Part shown: piece after piece, positions 52,149-61,500 of the stretch
Position numbering within the stretch: position 1 is the stretch's first letter
Layout: the number at the start of each line of letters is the position of its first letter
NCBI GenBank assembly: GCA_023415305.1
Contig: JAEZKZ010000094.1
Span: forward strand, 62,001 to 126,000
Direction: 5' to 3'
Length of the DNA: 64,000 nt
Origin: Bacillota bacterium
Lineage (GTDB): Bacteria > Bacillota > Clostridia > Acetivibrionales > DSM-1351
Program-made: the position numbers and the translations under genes
The notes under the pieces: model-generated
What the model saw: the letters and a program-made list of their open reading frames with translations, nothing else
What the model was told of the DNA's origin: nothing
Database searches by the model: none

Positions 52149-55100
52149 TTATCTCTTTACTTCTTCCATTACAAAGGCTTCAATAACGTCGCCTTCCTTA
52201 ATATCGTTGAAGCGTTCAATAGACACACCGCATTCAAATCCGGCAGCAACTTCCTTCGCATCATCTTTAAATCTCTTAAGAGATGCAAGCTTTCCTTCAT
52301 GAATGACGATACCTTCTCTTACAACTCTAACCTCTGAATTTCTCTGAACCTTACCATCAGTTACATAAGCACCGCCAATGGTTCCTATTCCGGAAACCTT
52401 GAATATCTGTCTTATTTCAATATGGCCCAGTACAACTTCCTTATAAGTTGGCTCAAGCATACCCTTCATAGCCGCCTGGACATCCTCTATAGCCTTATAA
52501 ATAACACTATACATTCTCATATCGACTTCTGCGTTCTTGGCCGCTTCAGTTACATTAGCACCAGGTCTGACGTTAAAACCAATGATTATAGCATTAGAAA
52601 CCTGCGCAAGCGTAACATCAGATTCGGTTATGGCTCCAACAGCACCATGAATTGTTCTAACTCTAACTTCCTCATTGCTCAGCTTTTCAAGAGACTGTTT
52701 AACAGCTTCTACAGAACCCTGTACATCGGCTTTGATAATAATATTCAAATCCTTAACCTTACCCTCTTTAATCTGTGTAAACAAATCTTCAAGTGTAACT
52801 TTTGCAGTGGACTTGAACTGTTGTTCCTTCTGCTTAAACTTTCTCTTTTCAACCAGCTGTTTGGCAACCTTCTCATCTGTTACGGCGTAAAATACTTCGC
52901 CGGCTTCAGGAACTTCATTCATACCAAGGATTTCAACAGGCATTGAAGGACCTGCATTTTTTATACTGTAACCCTTGTCACTTGTCATTGCCTTGATTCT
53001 ACCGAAGGCAGAACCCGCCAATATTGAGTCACCGGTTTTTAAAGTACCTCTTTGAACAAGAACTGTAGCAACTGGTCCTCTTTCCTTATCAAGTTTTGCT
53101 TCTATAATTGTACCCTTTGCCTGTCTGTCAGGATCTGCTTTTAATTCAAGCATGTCAGCAGCTAAAAGCACCATTTCAAGTAACTGGTCTATATTTTCTC
53201 TCTTCTTTGCAGAAACCGGAACCATTATTGCATCTCCGCCCCATTCTTCCGCAACGATACCATATTCGGTAAGTTCCTGTTTTACCTTGTCAGGATTTGC
53301 TCCAGGCTTATCAATCTTGTTTATAGCAACAATTATTGATACATTTGCAGCTTTAGCATGGTTTATTGCTTCTATTGTCTGAGGCATAACTCCATCATCT
53401 GCTGCAACAACAAGTATTGCGATATCAGTAACCTGAGCACCTCTGGCACGCATAGCTGTAAACGCTTCGTGACCCGGTGTATCCAGGAAAGTAATAGTTC
53501 TGTCATTTGCTTTTACTGTATAAGCACCTATGTGCTGGGTTATTCCGCCTGCTTCGCTGTCAATAACGTGAGCGCTTCTTATAGCATCCAGCAATGATGT
53601 TTTACCATGGTCAACGTGACCCATAACAACAACTACAGGAGGTCTTGGCTGTAACTTAGTCTCATCCACTATTTCAACATCATCAAAGAGGATATCTTCC
53701 TCACTGACCTGGACAGCTTTCTCTGTCTTAACTCCGAATTCTTCCGCAATAATAGTTGCTGTTTCGAAATCAACATCATTATTTAATGTAGCCATTACTC
53801 CATAATTCATCAGCTTCTTAATAATTTCAGTTGATGTTTTCTTCAATGATTCGGCTAATTCTTTAACAGTAAGAGAATCAGGTATAGTTATTGAAGTAAG
53901 GACTGCCTTAGGCGGAATATACTTCTCCTGTACCTTTTCCTTCTTGTTTCTTGGTAGTCTTTTCTTCTTGCCGTCATCGCTGTAGAATTCATCAAAGATG
54001 TAATCTTCATTGAGTATTTCTGAAACACCTTTCTTTTCGATGACAATCTTCTGTGGCTTAAACTTCTGTTTCTTATCGGCAGAAGCCTTTGGTGTCTCTT
54101 TTTTCTGCTTTTCTTCTCTCTTGAAGTTCTTATCAATATCCTTGCTCTGGAACTCCCTTCTTGCTTCATTTCTCAATGAATCGGATTGTTCCTGAGCAAC
54201 AGTGACATCAGGCTTTGGAATATCCAAACCTTGCTGTCTGTACTGACCTTGTGGTCTGTCACCTTGTGGTCTGTTATACTGACCTTGTGGCCTGTCACCT
54301 CTATTGTACTGACCCTGCGGTCTGTCGCCTTGTGGTCTGTTATACTGGCCCTGTGGTCTGTCACCCCTGTTGTACTGACCCTGCGGTCTGTCATACTGGC
54401 CCTGCGGTCTGTCTCCCTGAGGCCTGTTATACTGGCCTTGTGGTCTATCACCCTGTGGTCTGTCGCCTCTGTTATACTGACCCTGTGGTCTGTCTCCCTG
54501 AGGCCTGTTATACTGGCCATATGGTCTATCACCCTGCGGTCTGTCGCCTCTGTTATACTGACCCTGTGGTCTATCACCCTGTGGCCTGTTATATTGACCC
54601 TGAGGTCTGTCGCCTTGTGGTCTGTCGCCCCTGTTATACTGGCCTTGTGGCCTATCACCCTGAGGTCTATCACCCTGTGGCCTGTCGCCCTGGGATCTTT
54701 CAGCTTGTGTTTTATCAAGCTGGGGCTTGTTTTCAGTGACTGTGGCTTCCAGTGAAGCGTTTGCTTTTGGGGACTCGATTGCTTCACTGTTTTGAGCTGT
54801 TTCGGCTCCTGCAATTTTTTCCTTAGGTTCCATGATTGTGTTTGATTTCATATCCACTCTTTCAGCTACATTTTCATTATTTGTTTTGACTGTATCGTTT
54901 ATATCAACTTTATTAGCTACATTTGTATCAATTTGATCATTATTCTCCAGCACAATCTTTTCCTCTTTTTTTATATCCTCAGGCCTGATGCTTTGCTTTT
55001 GCGCTGTAGAATCATCATGCTGGACAGCAGGAGTCTTCACAATATTTTTGTTAGTATCATTAGCCTTATCATTCCTGACTGCAGGCTTAGTTTTGATATC

Positions 55101-55541
55101 CGGCTTGCTGTCTCGTACAAAACCCGGTCTTAACCCAGACGTACTGGACTCGGATTTATAATAATTAGGCTTACTGGTAGAATTATTTGGTTCTTTTTTC
55201 ATATAATTACCACGGTCTGAAGTGCTTGCTTCTCCATTGCTGTCAATTACAATTTCTGTGGTTCTGATTATTCTTGGGGCACTTTTCATATCCTTTTTAG
55301 TATCTTTCTTTTTGTCGGCGGTATGAGAAGTGTCTGCAGAAGTAACCTTCTTTTCTTCATCCTGCTTCTTTTCTTCATGCTTTATTACACCAATGTGTTT
55401 GTATAGTGCATCTAACTCATGAGGTTCTAGAAGGCTCATGTGATTTTTAACATTTATATTTATCTCAGCAAGCTTTTCCATTAACCTTTTACTTGTTGTA
55501 TTAAGTTCTTTGGCAAGCTCGTAAATTCTTGCTTTATCCAA
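52149..55541 (-). CDS. infB: InfB, translation initiation factor IF-2, with an expanded repeat region
   Basis: About 1130 residues, long for IF-2. An IF2_N helix pair is at the start (ARIYELAKELNTTSKRL), a long disordered part follows, and a second IF2_N lies near residue 560. Then come the GTPase (G1 VMGHVDHGKTS, G3 DTPGHEAF, G4 NKID) and domains II-IV. Residues about 283-433 are a tandem array of short units of the type GDRPQGQYNR. I prefer the TTG at 55541, with GGGGG eight bases before it, over the ATG at 55562 without a site. It overlaps the end of ylxQ by eight bases, so the two are translationally coupled. Confidence 0.95.
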   Translation of the reverse strand: MDKARIYELAKELNTTSKRLMEKLAEININVKNHMSLLEPHELDALYKHIGVIKHEEKKQDEEKKVTSADTSHTADKKKDTKKDMKSAPRIIRTTEIVIDSNGEASTSDRGNYMKKEPNNSTSKPNYYKSESSTSGLRPGFVRDSKPDIKTKPAVRNDKANDTNKNIVKTPAVQHDDSTAQKQSIRPEDIKKEEKIVLENNDQIDTNVANKVDINDTVKTNNENVAERVDMKSNTIMEPKEKIAGAETAQNSEAIESPKANASLEATVTENKPQLDKTQAERSQGDRPQGDRPQGDRPQGQYNRGDRPQGDRPQGQYNRPQGDRPQGQYNRGDRPQGDRPYGQYNRPQGDRPQGQYNRGDRPQGDRPQGQYNRPQGDRPQGQYDRPQGQYNRGDRPQGQYNRPQGDRPQGQYNRGDRPQGQYNRPQGDRPQGQYRQQGLDIPKPDVTVAQEQSDSLRNEARREFQSKDIDKNFKREEKQKKETPKASADKKQKFKPQKIVIEKKGVSEILNEDYIFDEFYSDDGKKKRLPRNKKEKVQEKYIPPKAVLTSITIPDSLTVKELAESLKKTSTEIIKKLMNYGVMATLNNDVDFETATIIAEEFGVKTEKAVQVSEEDILFDDVEIVDETKLQPRPPVVVVMGHVDHGKTSLLDAIRSAHVIDSEAGGITQHIGAYTVKANDRTITFLDTPGHEAFTAMRARGAQVTDIAILVVAADDGVMPQTIEAINHAKAANVSIIVAINKIDKPGANPDKVKQELTEYGIVAEEWGGDAIMVPVSAKKRENIDQLLEMVLLAADMLELKADPDRQAKGTIIEAKLDKERGPVATVLVQRGTLKTGDSILAGSAFGRIKAMTSDKGYSIKNAGPSMPVEILGMNEVPEAGEVFYAVTDEKVAKQLVEKRKFKQKEQQFKSTAKVTLEDLFTQIKEGKVKDLNIIIKADVQGSVEAVKQSLEKLSNEEVRVRTIHGAVGAITESDVTLAQVSNAIIIGFNVRPGANVTEAAKNAEVDMRMYSVIYKAIEDVQAAMKGMLEPTYKEVVLGHIEIRQIFKVSGIGTIGGAYVTDGKVQRNSEVRVVREGIVIHEGKLASLKRFKDDAKEVAAGFECGVSIERFNDIKEGDVIEAFVMEEVKR
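54240..54690 (-). repeat. Coding tandem repeat in infB
   Basis: About 150 codons of repeats with a 4-10 residue period (PQGDR, PQGQYNR, RGDRPQGQ). The DNA units differ mainly by third-position and insertion changes. Such arrays can shrink or grow by replication slippage. Confidence 0.85.
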
Positions 55542-55866
55542 TACCTTCACCCCCGGATTCATTAATTTGGTTATCTATTAGCTTAAGAAGGCCATTTTTA
55601 AAGTCCTTTGACTGAATCGAAACAACAGAACGTATTTCTTTCCCAATGCATCTTCCAAGATCAAGTTTCCTGCCATATTCCCTATAGCAAACATCCCGGA
55701 AACCGCACATACTTTTAAATTTGTCCTTCGTGTTTTCTGAAGCATCTCCTGCTACAATTACAAGAACAGCTTTCCCTGACTTAATGGTTCTCTCACACGT
55801 TTCATCCCCGGATAACAGCTGTCCTGCCTTTTTAGCAAGACCTAATAAGGAATAAACCCTATCCAT
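55534..55866 (-). CDS. ylxQ: YlxQ, L7Ae-family RNA-binding protein
   Basis: A 110-residue L7Ae/L30e-like protein: GLAKKAGQLLSGDETCERTI and GKAVLVIVAGDASENT are typical. It probably binds kink-turn RNA, and its role in Firmicutes is unknown. The ATG at 55866 has no good ribosome-binding site of its own. A 19-codon ORF with a strong AAGGAGG (55859-55918) ends across this ATG, so translation is probably coupled to it. Confidence 0.88.
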   Translation of the reverse strand: MDRVYSLLGLAKKAGQLLSGDETCERTIKSGKAVLVIVAGDASENTKDKFKSMCGFRDVCYREYGRKLDLGRCIGKEIRSVVSIQSKDFKNGLLKLIDNQINESGGEGIG

Positions 55867-55918
55867 CACAATGTCCATTCTCAATGTTTTGCACAAAGTA
55901 CCATGCCATATAAAACAT
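55859..55918 (-). CDS. Short leader ORF overlapping the ylxQ start
   Basis: ATG at 55918 follows AAGGAGG by nine bases and opens 19 codons, MFYMAWYFVQ then NIENGHCDG. It stops with TAG at 55859-55861. That stop lies five bases beyond the first base of the ylxQ ATG in another frame. It may be a leader peptide that delivers ribosomes to ylxQ. Confidence 0.5.
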   Translation of the reverse strand: MFYMAWYFVQNIENGHCDG

Positions 55919-55944
55919 GGCCCCGGCCCTCCTTTTGTAATGTT

Positions 55945-56223
55945 TTAACCGCCTTCAACCTCTCTCACCAATTGACTCTTCAAATCATCATATACCTCTG
56001 AGCCAATAGTAGTTTCAAAAGCCTTGTCAAGTCTTTTAGCCTTTATGGCTTTTTCAAGACAATCGGCACTTTTGCATATGTATGCACCCCTGCCCGGCTT
56101 TTTACCAACGAGATCAATGCTGATTTCTCCCTCATTATTTCTTACCACCCGTATTAATTCTCTCTTGGCCTTCATTTCTTTACAGCCCAGACACATACGC
56201 AATGGAATCTTTTTTTGCTTCAT
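55945..56223 (-). CDS. ylxR: YlxR, RNase P-associated RNA-binding protein
   Basis: A 92-residue protein of the YlxR/RnpM family. PLRMCLGCKEMKAKRELIRVV and GRGAYIC are the conserved RNA-binding parts. Recent work links the family to RNase P regulation in Firmicutes. The ATG at 56223 with GGAAGGTG is taken as start. It lies between nusA and ylxQ as in the standard Firmicutes operon. Confidence 0.93.
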   Translation of the reverse strand: MKQKKIPLRMCLGCKEMKAKRELIRVVRNNEGEISIDLVGKKPGRGAYICKSADCLEKAIKAKRLDKAFETTIGSEVYDDLKSQLVREVEGG

Positions 56224-56569
56224 CCATCCACACCTTCCTATAGTAAAAATTCGCTCGCTCATCTTCTATGACAGAAGTGTTTTTCCGCCAGGAACATTAC
56301 GTTTCTCGGAACATTACGTTCCTTGGAACCCCAGATTCCCTTGGACGAAACTCTTCGTGTTTATGAGCACCCTCCTTAATGTGGAGAGGGGATCCCCTTT
56401 TCAATCCCCGCGTATAGGAATTTGAACTCTTTTAGTGAACCATCAACATCAATATGACATAGATACATATCAAATGTTTTAATGAAATAAATTCCTATAC
56501 TCTCAAATACTATCCAAAAGCCGATAGTCTGTTACTTATTTATATAAGTGCCAAGCTTTCTGACGTTTA
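56224..56569 (-). other. nusA-ylxR spacer with repeats and hairpins
   Basis: A 346-base gap inside an operon that is usually tight. In mRNA sense it has a GGGGATCCCC palindrome near 56390-56400, an ACGAA/TTCGT hairpin near 56345-56360, and a 17-bp unit repeated twice (56291-56324, GGAACATTACGTT). A 12-bp inverted pair (GTATAGGAATTT near 56411 and its complement near 56489) encloses about 70 bases. No gene was found. Confidence 0.5.
56291..56329. repeat. 17-bp tandem repeat in the ylxR leader
   Basis: GGAACATTACGTTTCTC and GGAACATTACGTTCCTT follow each other, with GGAAC after them. The second unit is itself an inverted repeat (GGAAC...GTTCC). Confidence 0.7.
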
Positions 56570-57724
56570 TTATTCGTCAATAAAAACATCCTCATCCTGG
56601 TCACCGCTGTAGCTGTCATCTTCATTTTCCATGTCATATTCAGTATAATCACTATTTATACTGTCATCAAAGAGTTGTCTTTCTATAGACTGCCTTAACT
56701 GTGATTCACTCTTTATATCAATTTTCCAGCCTGTCAGCTTGGCAGCAAGTCTTGCATTCTGCCCTTCCTTGCCTATGGCAAGAGAAAGCTGATAATCAGG
56801 TACAACAACCCTGGCCGCTTTTTCCTCTTCATTAACATCAACCCTTACAACCTTTGCAGGACTTAAGCTGCTGGAAATGTATTCTTTCGGATCATTACTC
56901 CACTTAATAATATCAATTTTCTCACCGCGGAGTTCATCAACAATTGCCTGAACCCTGGTACCCTTCTGGCCCACACAGGCTCCAACCGGATCTACATTTT
57001 CATCCTTTGAATAAACAGCGATTTTGGTTCTGGAACCAGGTTCACGGGATATACTCTTTATTTCCACGGTTCCATCGTGTATTTCTGGAACCTCAAGCTC
57101 AAAAAGTCTTTTTACAAGGCCCGGGTGAGTTCTGGAAATCATTATCTGAGGGCCTTTTGTTGTTTTCTTTACTTCTATTATATAGGATTTGAGTCTCTCG
57201 TTAAACCGGTATTCCTCACCAGGCGTCTGCTCGCTAGGAGAAAGGACAGCCTCGGTTTTTCCAAGGTCAACAATAACGTTTCTTTTTTCTATACGTTGAA
57301 TAATACCTGTTACTATATCACTTTCCTTGTTATAAAATTCGTCGTATATAATTCCTCTTTCAGCTTCTCTAAGTTTTTGCACAACAACCTGCTTTGCAGT
57401 CTGGGCAGCAATTCTTCCGAAGGATCTGGGGGTAACCTCCATCTCGGCTATATCCCCTACAGATAAGGTTGGATTTAATTTTAATGCTTCGTCTACAGAA
57501 ATGTCCATTTGATCCGTATCCGGAACCTCTGCAACCTTTCTTAACCCAAACACCTTAACATCTCCAGTGGTTCTGTCAATGTTTACCTTTACGTTCATAG
57601 CAGAACCGAAATTTTTCTTATATGCAGAAATCAGAGCGGCTTCAATCGCCTCGATTATAATCTCCTTCTTAATACCCTTTTCCTTTTCAAGCTGTTCAAG
57701 TGCTAGTATTAACTCAGCGCTCAT
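56570..57724 (-). CDS. nusA: NusA, transcription elongation factor
   Basis: A 384-residue NusA with the N-terminal RNA-polymerase-binding domain, S1 domain (about 135-200) and two KH domains (PVGACVGQKGTRVQ and LAIGKEGQNARLAA). The short form without C-terminal acidic repeats is usual in Firmicutes, but here the last 30 residues are a very acidic tail. It follows rimP by 30 bases. Confidence 0.97.
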   Translation of the reverse strand: MSAELILALEQLEKEKGIKKEIIIEAIEAALISAYKKNFGSAMNVKVNIDRTTGDVKVFGLRKVAEVPDTDQMDISVDEALKLNPTLSVGDIAEMEVTPRSFGRIAAQTAKQVVVQKLREAERGIIYDEFYNKESDIVTGIIQRIEKRNVIVDLGKTEAVLSPSEQTPGEEYRFNERLKSYIIEVKKTTKGPQIMISRTHPGLVKRLFELEVPEIHDGTVEIKSISREPGSRTKIAVYSKDENVDPVGACVGQKGTRVQAIVDELRGEKIDIIKWSNDPKEYISSSLSPAKVVRVDVNEEEKAARVVVPDYQLSLAIGKEGQNARLAAKLTGWKIDIKSESQLRQSIERQLFDDSINSDYTEYDMENEDDSYSGDQDEDVFIDE

Positions 57725-57753
57725 TACGTTAACCTCCCATTACTAATTAAAAT

Positions 57754-58212
57754 TTAAAATTTAATGGCCCTCTTTATTATGGCAACCTTATCCTTTTCAA
57801 ATTCAATATTGTTTCCGGCGTCGCTGATTATTATCTTATTATCAATTAATCCCACTAATTCGCCTTCAAATATTTTCTTACCGTCAATAGGTTGATAAAC
57901 CTTAACCTCAACCAATTCACCTTTATATTTAATAAAGTCTCTCTCTGTCTTTAAAGGTCTTTCCAGACCCGGTGAAGAAACTTCAAGATAATAGCTTTGT
58001 TCTATGGGATCTTTTTCGTCGAGTATATCGCTAATTTGTTCGCTGACTGCCTGGCAATCGTCAATGCTTATTCCGCCCGGCTTATCAATATATATTCTAA
58101 GGTACCAGTTTGCACCTTCTTTAACAAATTCAACATCTACCAATTCAAAATTCAAAGCTTCAACCACAGGTGCTGCAAGCTCCATAATTTCCTGCTGTAC
58201 ATTTTTTTTCAT
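57754..58212 (-). CDS. rimP: RimP, ribosome maturation factor
   Basis: A 152-residue factor for 30S assembly. LRIYIDKPGGISIDDCQAVSEQ and SSPGLERPLKTERDF are the signatures. TTGGAGG precedes the ATG. It heads the rimP-nusA-infB operon; its leader has a promoter, an early terminator-like hairpin and a degraded repeat copy. Confidence 0.95.
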   Translation of the reverse strand: MKKNVQQEIMELAAPVVEALNFELVDVEFVKEGANWYLRIYIDKPGGISIDDCQAVSEQISDILDEKDPIEQSYYLEVSSPGLERPLKTERDFIKYKGELVEVKVYQPIDGKKIFEGELVGLIDNKIIISDAGNNIEFEKDKVAIIKRAIKF

Positions 58213-58272
58213 TATTTACTCGTCCTCCAATAAGTTAGAGTTTATCGGTCGGTATATGCCTGTTGAGAAAAA

Positions 58273-58307
58273 AACCTCATGCATAACAAAACGCGGTCAC
58301 AAAATGT
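58273..58307 (-). repeat. RBS-carrying repeat, degenerate copy F (rimP leader)
   Basis: GCGGTCACAAAATGT is an exact 15-base match to copy A, and CATGAGGTT follows on the mRNA side at the place of the ribosome-binding site. Everything else is lost. Confidence 0.45.
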
Positions 58308-58314
58308 GCCCCTT

Positions 58315-58341
58315 TCTAAAAAGTCAAATTAAGTTGACTTT
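58315..58341 (-). terminator. Terminator-like hairpin in the rimP leader (possible attenuator)
   Basis: AAAGTCAA (58320-58327) pairs with TTGACTTT (58334-58341) around six bases; on the minus strand six T residues follow. It lies between the possible promoter and rimP. Confidence 0.6.
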
Positions 58342-58414
58342 AGAATTCATACCTGAACCGTAAAACTGACTGCAAAGTATTAATCATAACCGTTATCACG
58401 TCAAATAAACAACA

Positions 58415-58436
58415 AAGAGTGGGATTTCCCACTCTT
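58415..58436 (-). terminator. Intrinsic terminator after polC
   Basis: AAGAGTGGG pairs with CCCACTCTT around four bases; on the minus strand a T-rich tract (TGTTGTTTATTT) follows. Confidence 0.8.
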
Positions 58437-58560
58437 GGCAGTCAAGTCTATTAAACCTCTATCCTTGTGTATTATATCATTATTATTTCAAATTATCAAC
58501 AATTTATTACCGTTTTTAAACAAAGTCTTAATTTTTTTTGGAAAAATGCTTACAGCAGTG

Positions 58561-61500
58561 TTAAAATAAGCATAACTGATTACTTTCAGGCAATCCCTTA
58601 AGGCAATTATTTCTTTCAAGAATCTCTATTACAGATTTGCTTATCTTGGCTTTGGTTCTCAATTCGTCAATAGACAGGAACTCCCCATCTTTTCTGGCCT
58701 CAACGATATTTAAGGCCGCTGCTCCGCCCAAGCCCTGAAGAGCATTCAACGGAGGTCTTATCCCACCCTCTTCTATTATAAACTTCTTAGCCTCAGATAA
58801 ATACAAATCGATTGGAAGGAATTTGATTCCTCTTGCATACATTTCGTTGGCAACCTCAAGTATGGTAAGTACATTCTTTTCCTTCGTGGTAATATTATTT
58901 CCCTTCATCTCATATTCCTTGATTTTATTTTTTACCTTATCCTGCCCTTGTGCCATCATTTCGGCATCAAAATCATCTGCTCTTACGGTAAAGTATGTAG
59001 CATAAAAAGCCTCGGGATGGTATACCTTATACCATGCTATTCGGAAAGCCATCATAACATAAGCAGCTGCATGGGCTTTGGGGAACATGTACTTTATGGT
59101 TTTACAGGACTTAATGTACCAATCTGGTACTTTATTTTCCTTCATTATTACTTCATATTCTTCCTTGACTCCCTTACCCTTTCTTACATCTTCCATTATC
59201 TTAAACGCCGTTTTAGGGGGAAGACCCGCATGCATAAGGTAAATCATAATATCATCACGGCAGCAAATGCTTTTGGACAGTGTAGTTATTCCTTCTCTTA
59301 TCAGGTCCTGTGCATTATTCAACCAAACGTCGGTTCCATGAGATAGCCCTGATATTCTGATAAGCTCCGAGAACGTCTTAGGCTTTGTATCCACCAGCAT
59401 TTGCCTAACAAATTTAGTTCCGAACTCAGGGATAGCAAAGGTTCCGGTTTCGCTGCCTATATCTTCCGGCTTAACCCCAAGTGCTTCTGTACTGCTGAAA
59501 AGACTCATGGTTTTGGCTTCACCAATGGTAATTGTTCTGGCATCTATCCCGGTAATATCCTCCAGCATCCTTATTACCGTAGGATCATCGTGTCCGAGTA
59601 TATCCAGCTTCAGTATACTTCCATGCAGGAAGTGGTAGTCAAAGTGCGTTGTTATAATTTCAGAGGTTGTATCATCAGCTGGTCTTTGGATAGGCGAAAA
59701 ATCGAATATCTCCTTATCCTTCGGGACTATCATTATACCTCCCGGATGCTGGCCGGTAGTACGTTTGATGCCTGTACAGCCTTTCACAAGCCTGTTGATT
59801 TCGGCATTTGTAACCACAATTCCTCTTTCATCAAGGTAATTCTTAACATAACCGTAAGCTGTCTTTTCAGCTACAGAAGCTATTGTTCCCGCTCTGAATA
59901 CATACCCTTCTCCGAATAGCTCTTCTGTATATTTATGAGCAACAGGCTGGTATTCTCCTGAGAAGTTCAAGTCAATATCAGGCTCCTTATCTCCGTCGAA
60001 ACCGAGAAAGGTTTCAAACGGAATATCATAACCGTCTTTCTTTAAGTTGTTACCGCATTTCGGGCATACCTTGTCAGGCAGGTCAAAACCGCAGTCATAG
60101 GAACCGTCCAAAATAAACTCGGAATGCTTACAGCTTTCACAGATATAGTGAGGCTGAAGTGAATTAACCTCTGTTATTCCCGACATATTCGCAACAAAAG
60201 AGGAACCTACCGATCCTCTGGAACCAACCAGGTAACCATCATTTATAGACTTTGAAACCAGTTTTTGAGCAATTAGGTACATAACTGCAAAGCCATTCTT
60301 AATAATTGAATTCAGTTCCTTCTCAAGTCTCTGCTGTACAACCTCCGGCAGTTCTTCGCCATATATCTCTTTGGCCTTGCTCATAGCCATTTCTTCTATA
60401 TCATGCTCTGCTCCTTCAATTTTTGGAGGATATGTACCTTCAAGCACCGGTGCTATATTCTCAATCAAATCAGCAATATGATTAGTATTATCAATAACAA
60501 CTTCACGAGCCTTTTCAGGTCCAAGATAATTGAACTCCTCCAGCATTTCATCTGTAGTTCTGAAATAAAGCGGTGCCTGATTATCTGCATCAGTAAAACC
60601 CCTGCCAGACATTAGAATTCTTCTGAAAACCTCATCCCTAGGATCCATAAAATGTACATCACATGTAGCTACCACAGGCTTTTGATGTCTCTCTCCCAGT
60701 CTGACGATTTTCTTATTAATCTTTCTTAATTCCTCCTGAGAAGAAACTTTACCGCTATTAACCAAAAATTCATTATTTCCAAGGGGTTGAATTTCCAGAT
60801 AGTCATAGAATCTTACTATTTTAGATATTTCGTCCTCACTTTTATTATTCAAGATAGCTCTGTACAACTCTCCTGCTTCACAGGCACTACCCAGGATTAG
60901 TCCTTCCCTGTATTCCATCAGGAGTTTCTTTGGAACTCTCGGTTTCTTATAAAAATACTTTAAATGTGACTGTGAAACTATTTTATAGAGGTTTTTAAGG
61001 CCCACAGAATTCTTAACAAGTATAATGGCATGGTTTGAAGGTGCCTTGACATTTACTTCATAATCAAAGGCATTTTCAATGTCCTTTAAGGTCTTGCAGC
61101 CTTTGATCTTAAGTAACCCTAAACAGTGCAGGAATATTTTTGCCGTAGCAAGGGAATCATCCACTGCCCGGTGATGATTTTCCAGTTCAATCCCCAAATG
61201 CTTTGCAACAAGGTTAAGTTTGTACTTTCCAAGCTCAGGGAACATTTTTCTGCACAGCTCAAGTGTATCTATGAATGGGTTTCTGATTCTCTCTCCGATT
61301 ATTTTTGCGTTCTGCTTTATAAAGCCTACATCAAAGGATGCATTGTGAGCTACAAGAACAGTCCCCTGTATAAACTCCATAAAATCGGTAAGTACCTGCT
61401 CAATAGGTGGCGCATCCTTTACCATGTCGTCGGTAATACCTGTCAGCTTAACAATAAAGCTTGGAATGGGTATTCCGGGATTTACAAAGGCGCTGAACTT

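Larger units (their letters stand above)
58213..58560 (-). other. polC-rimP intergenic region with possible attenuator
   Basis: About 350 bases. On the minus strand it has the polC terminator (58415-58436), then a possible promoter (TTGCAG, 18 bases, TATGAA; plus 58348-58377), a second terminator-like hairpin (58320-58341), a degenerate repeat copy (58273-58307) and the rimP ribosome-binding site. Confidence 0.5.

Noticed and set aside
54186..54814. Long open frames on both strands across the infB repeat, with Val/Leu/Trp/Ser-rich translations.
   Set aside because: They are by-products of the repeated coding sequence of infB; they have no ribosome-binding sites and no family likeness.
56411..56502. 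TATAGGAATTT strings shared between this spacer, 2911 and 30532.
   Set aside because: Matches of 12-16 bases in AT-rich DNA are expected by chance in 64 kb; the flanks do not match.
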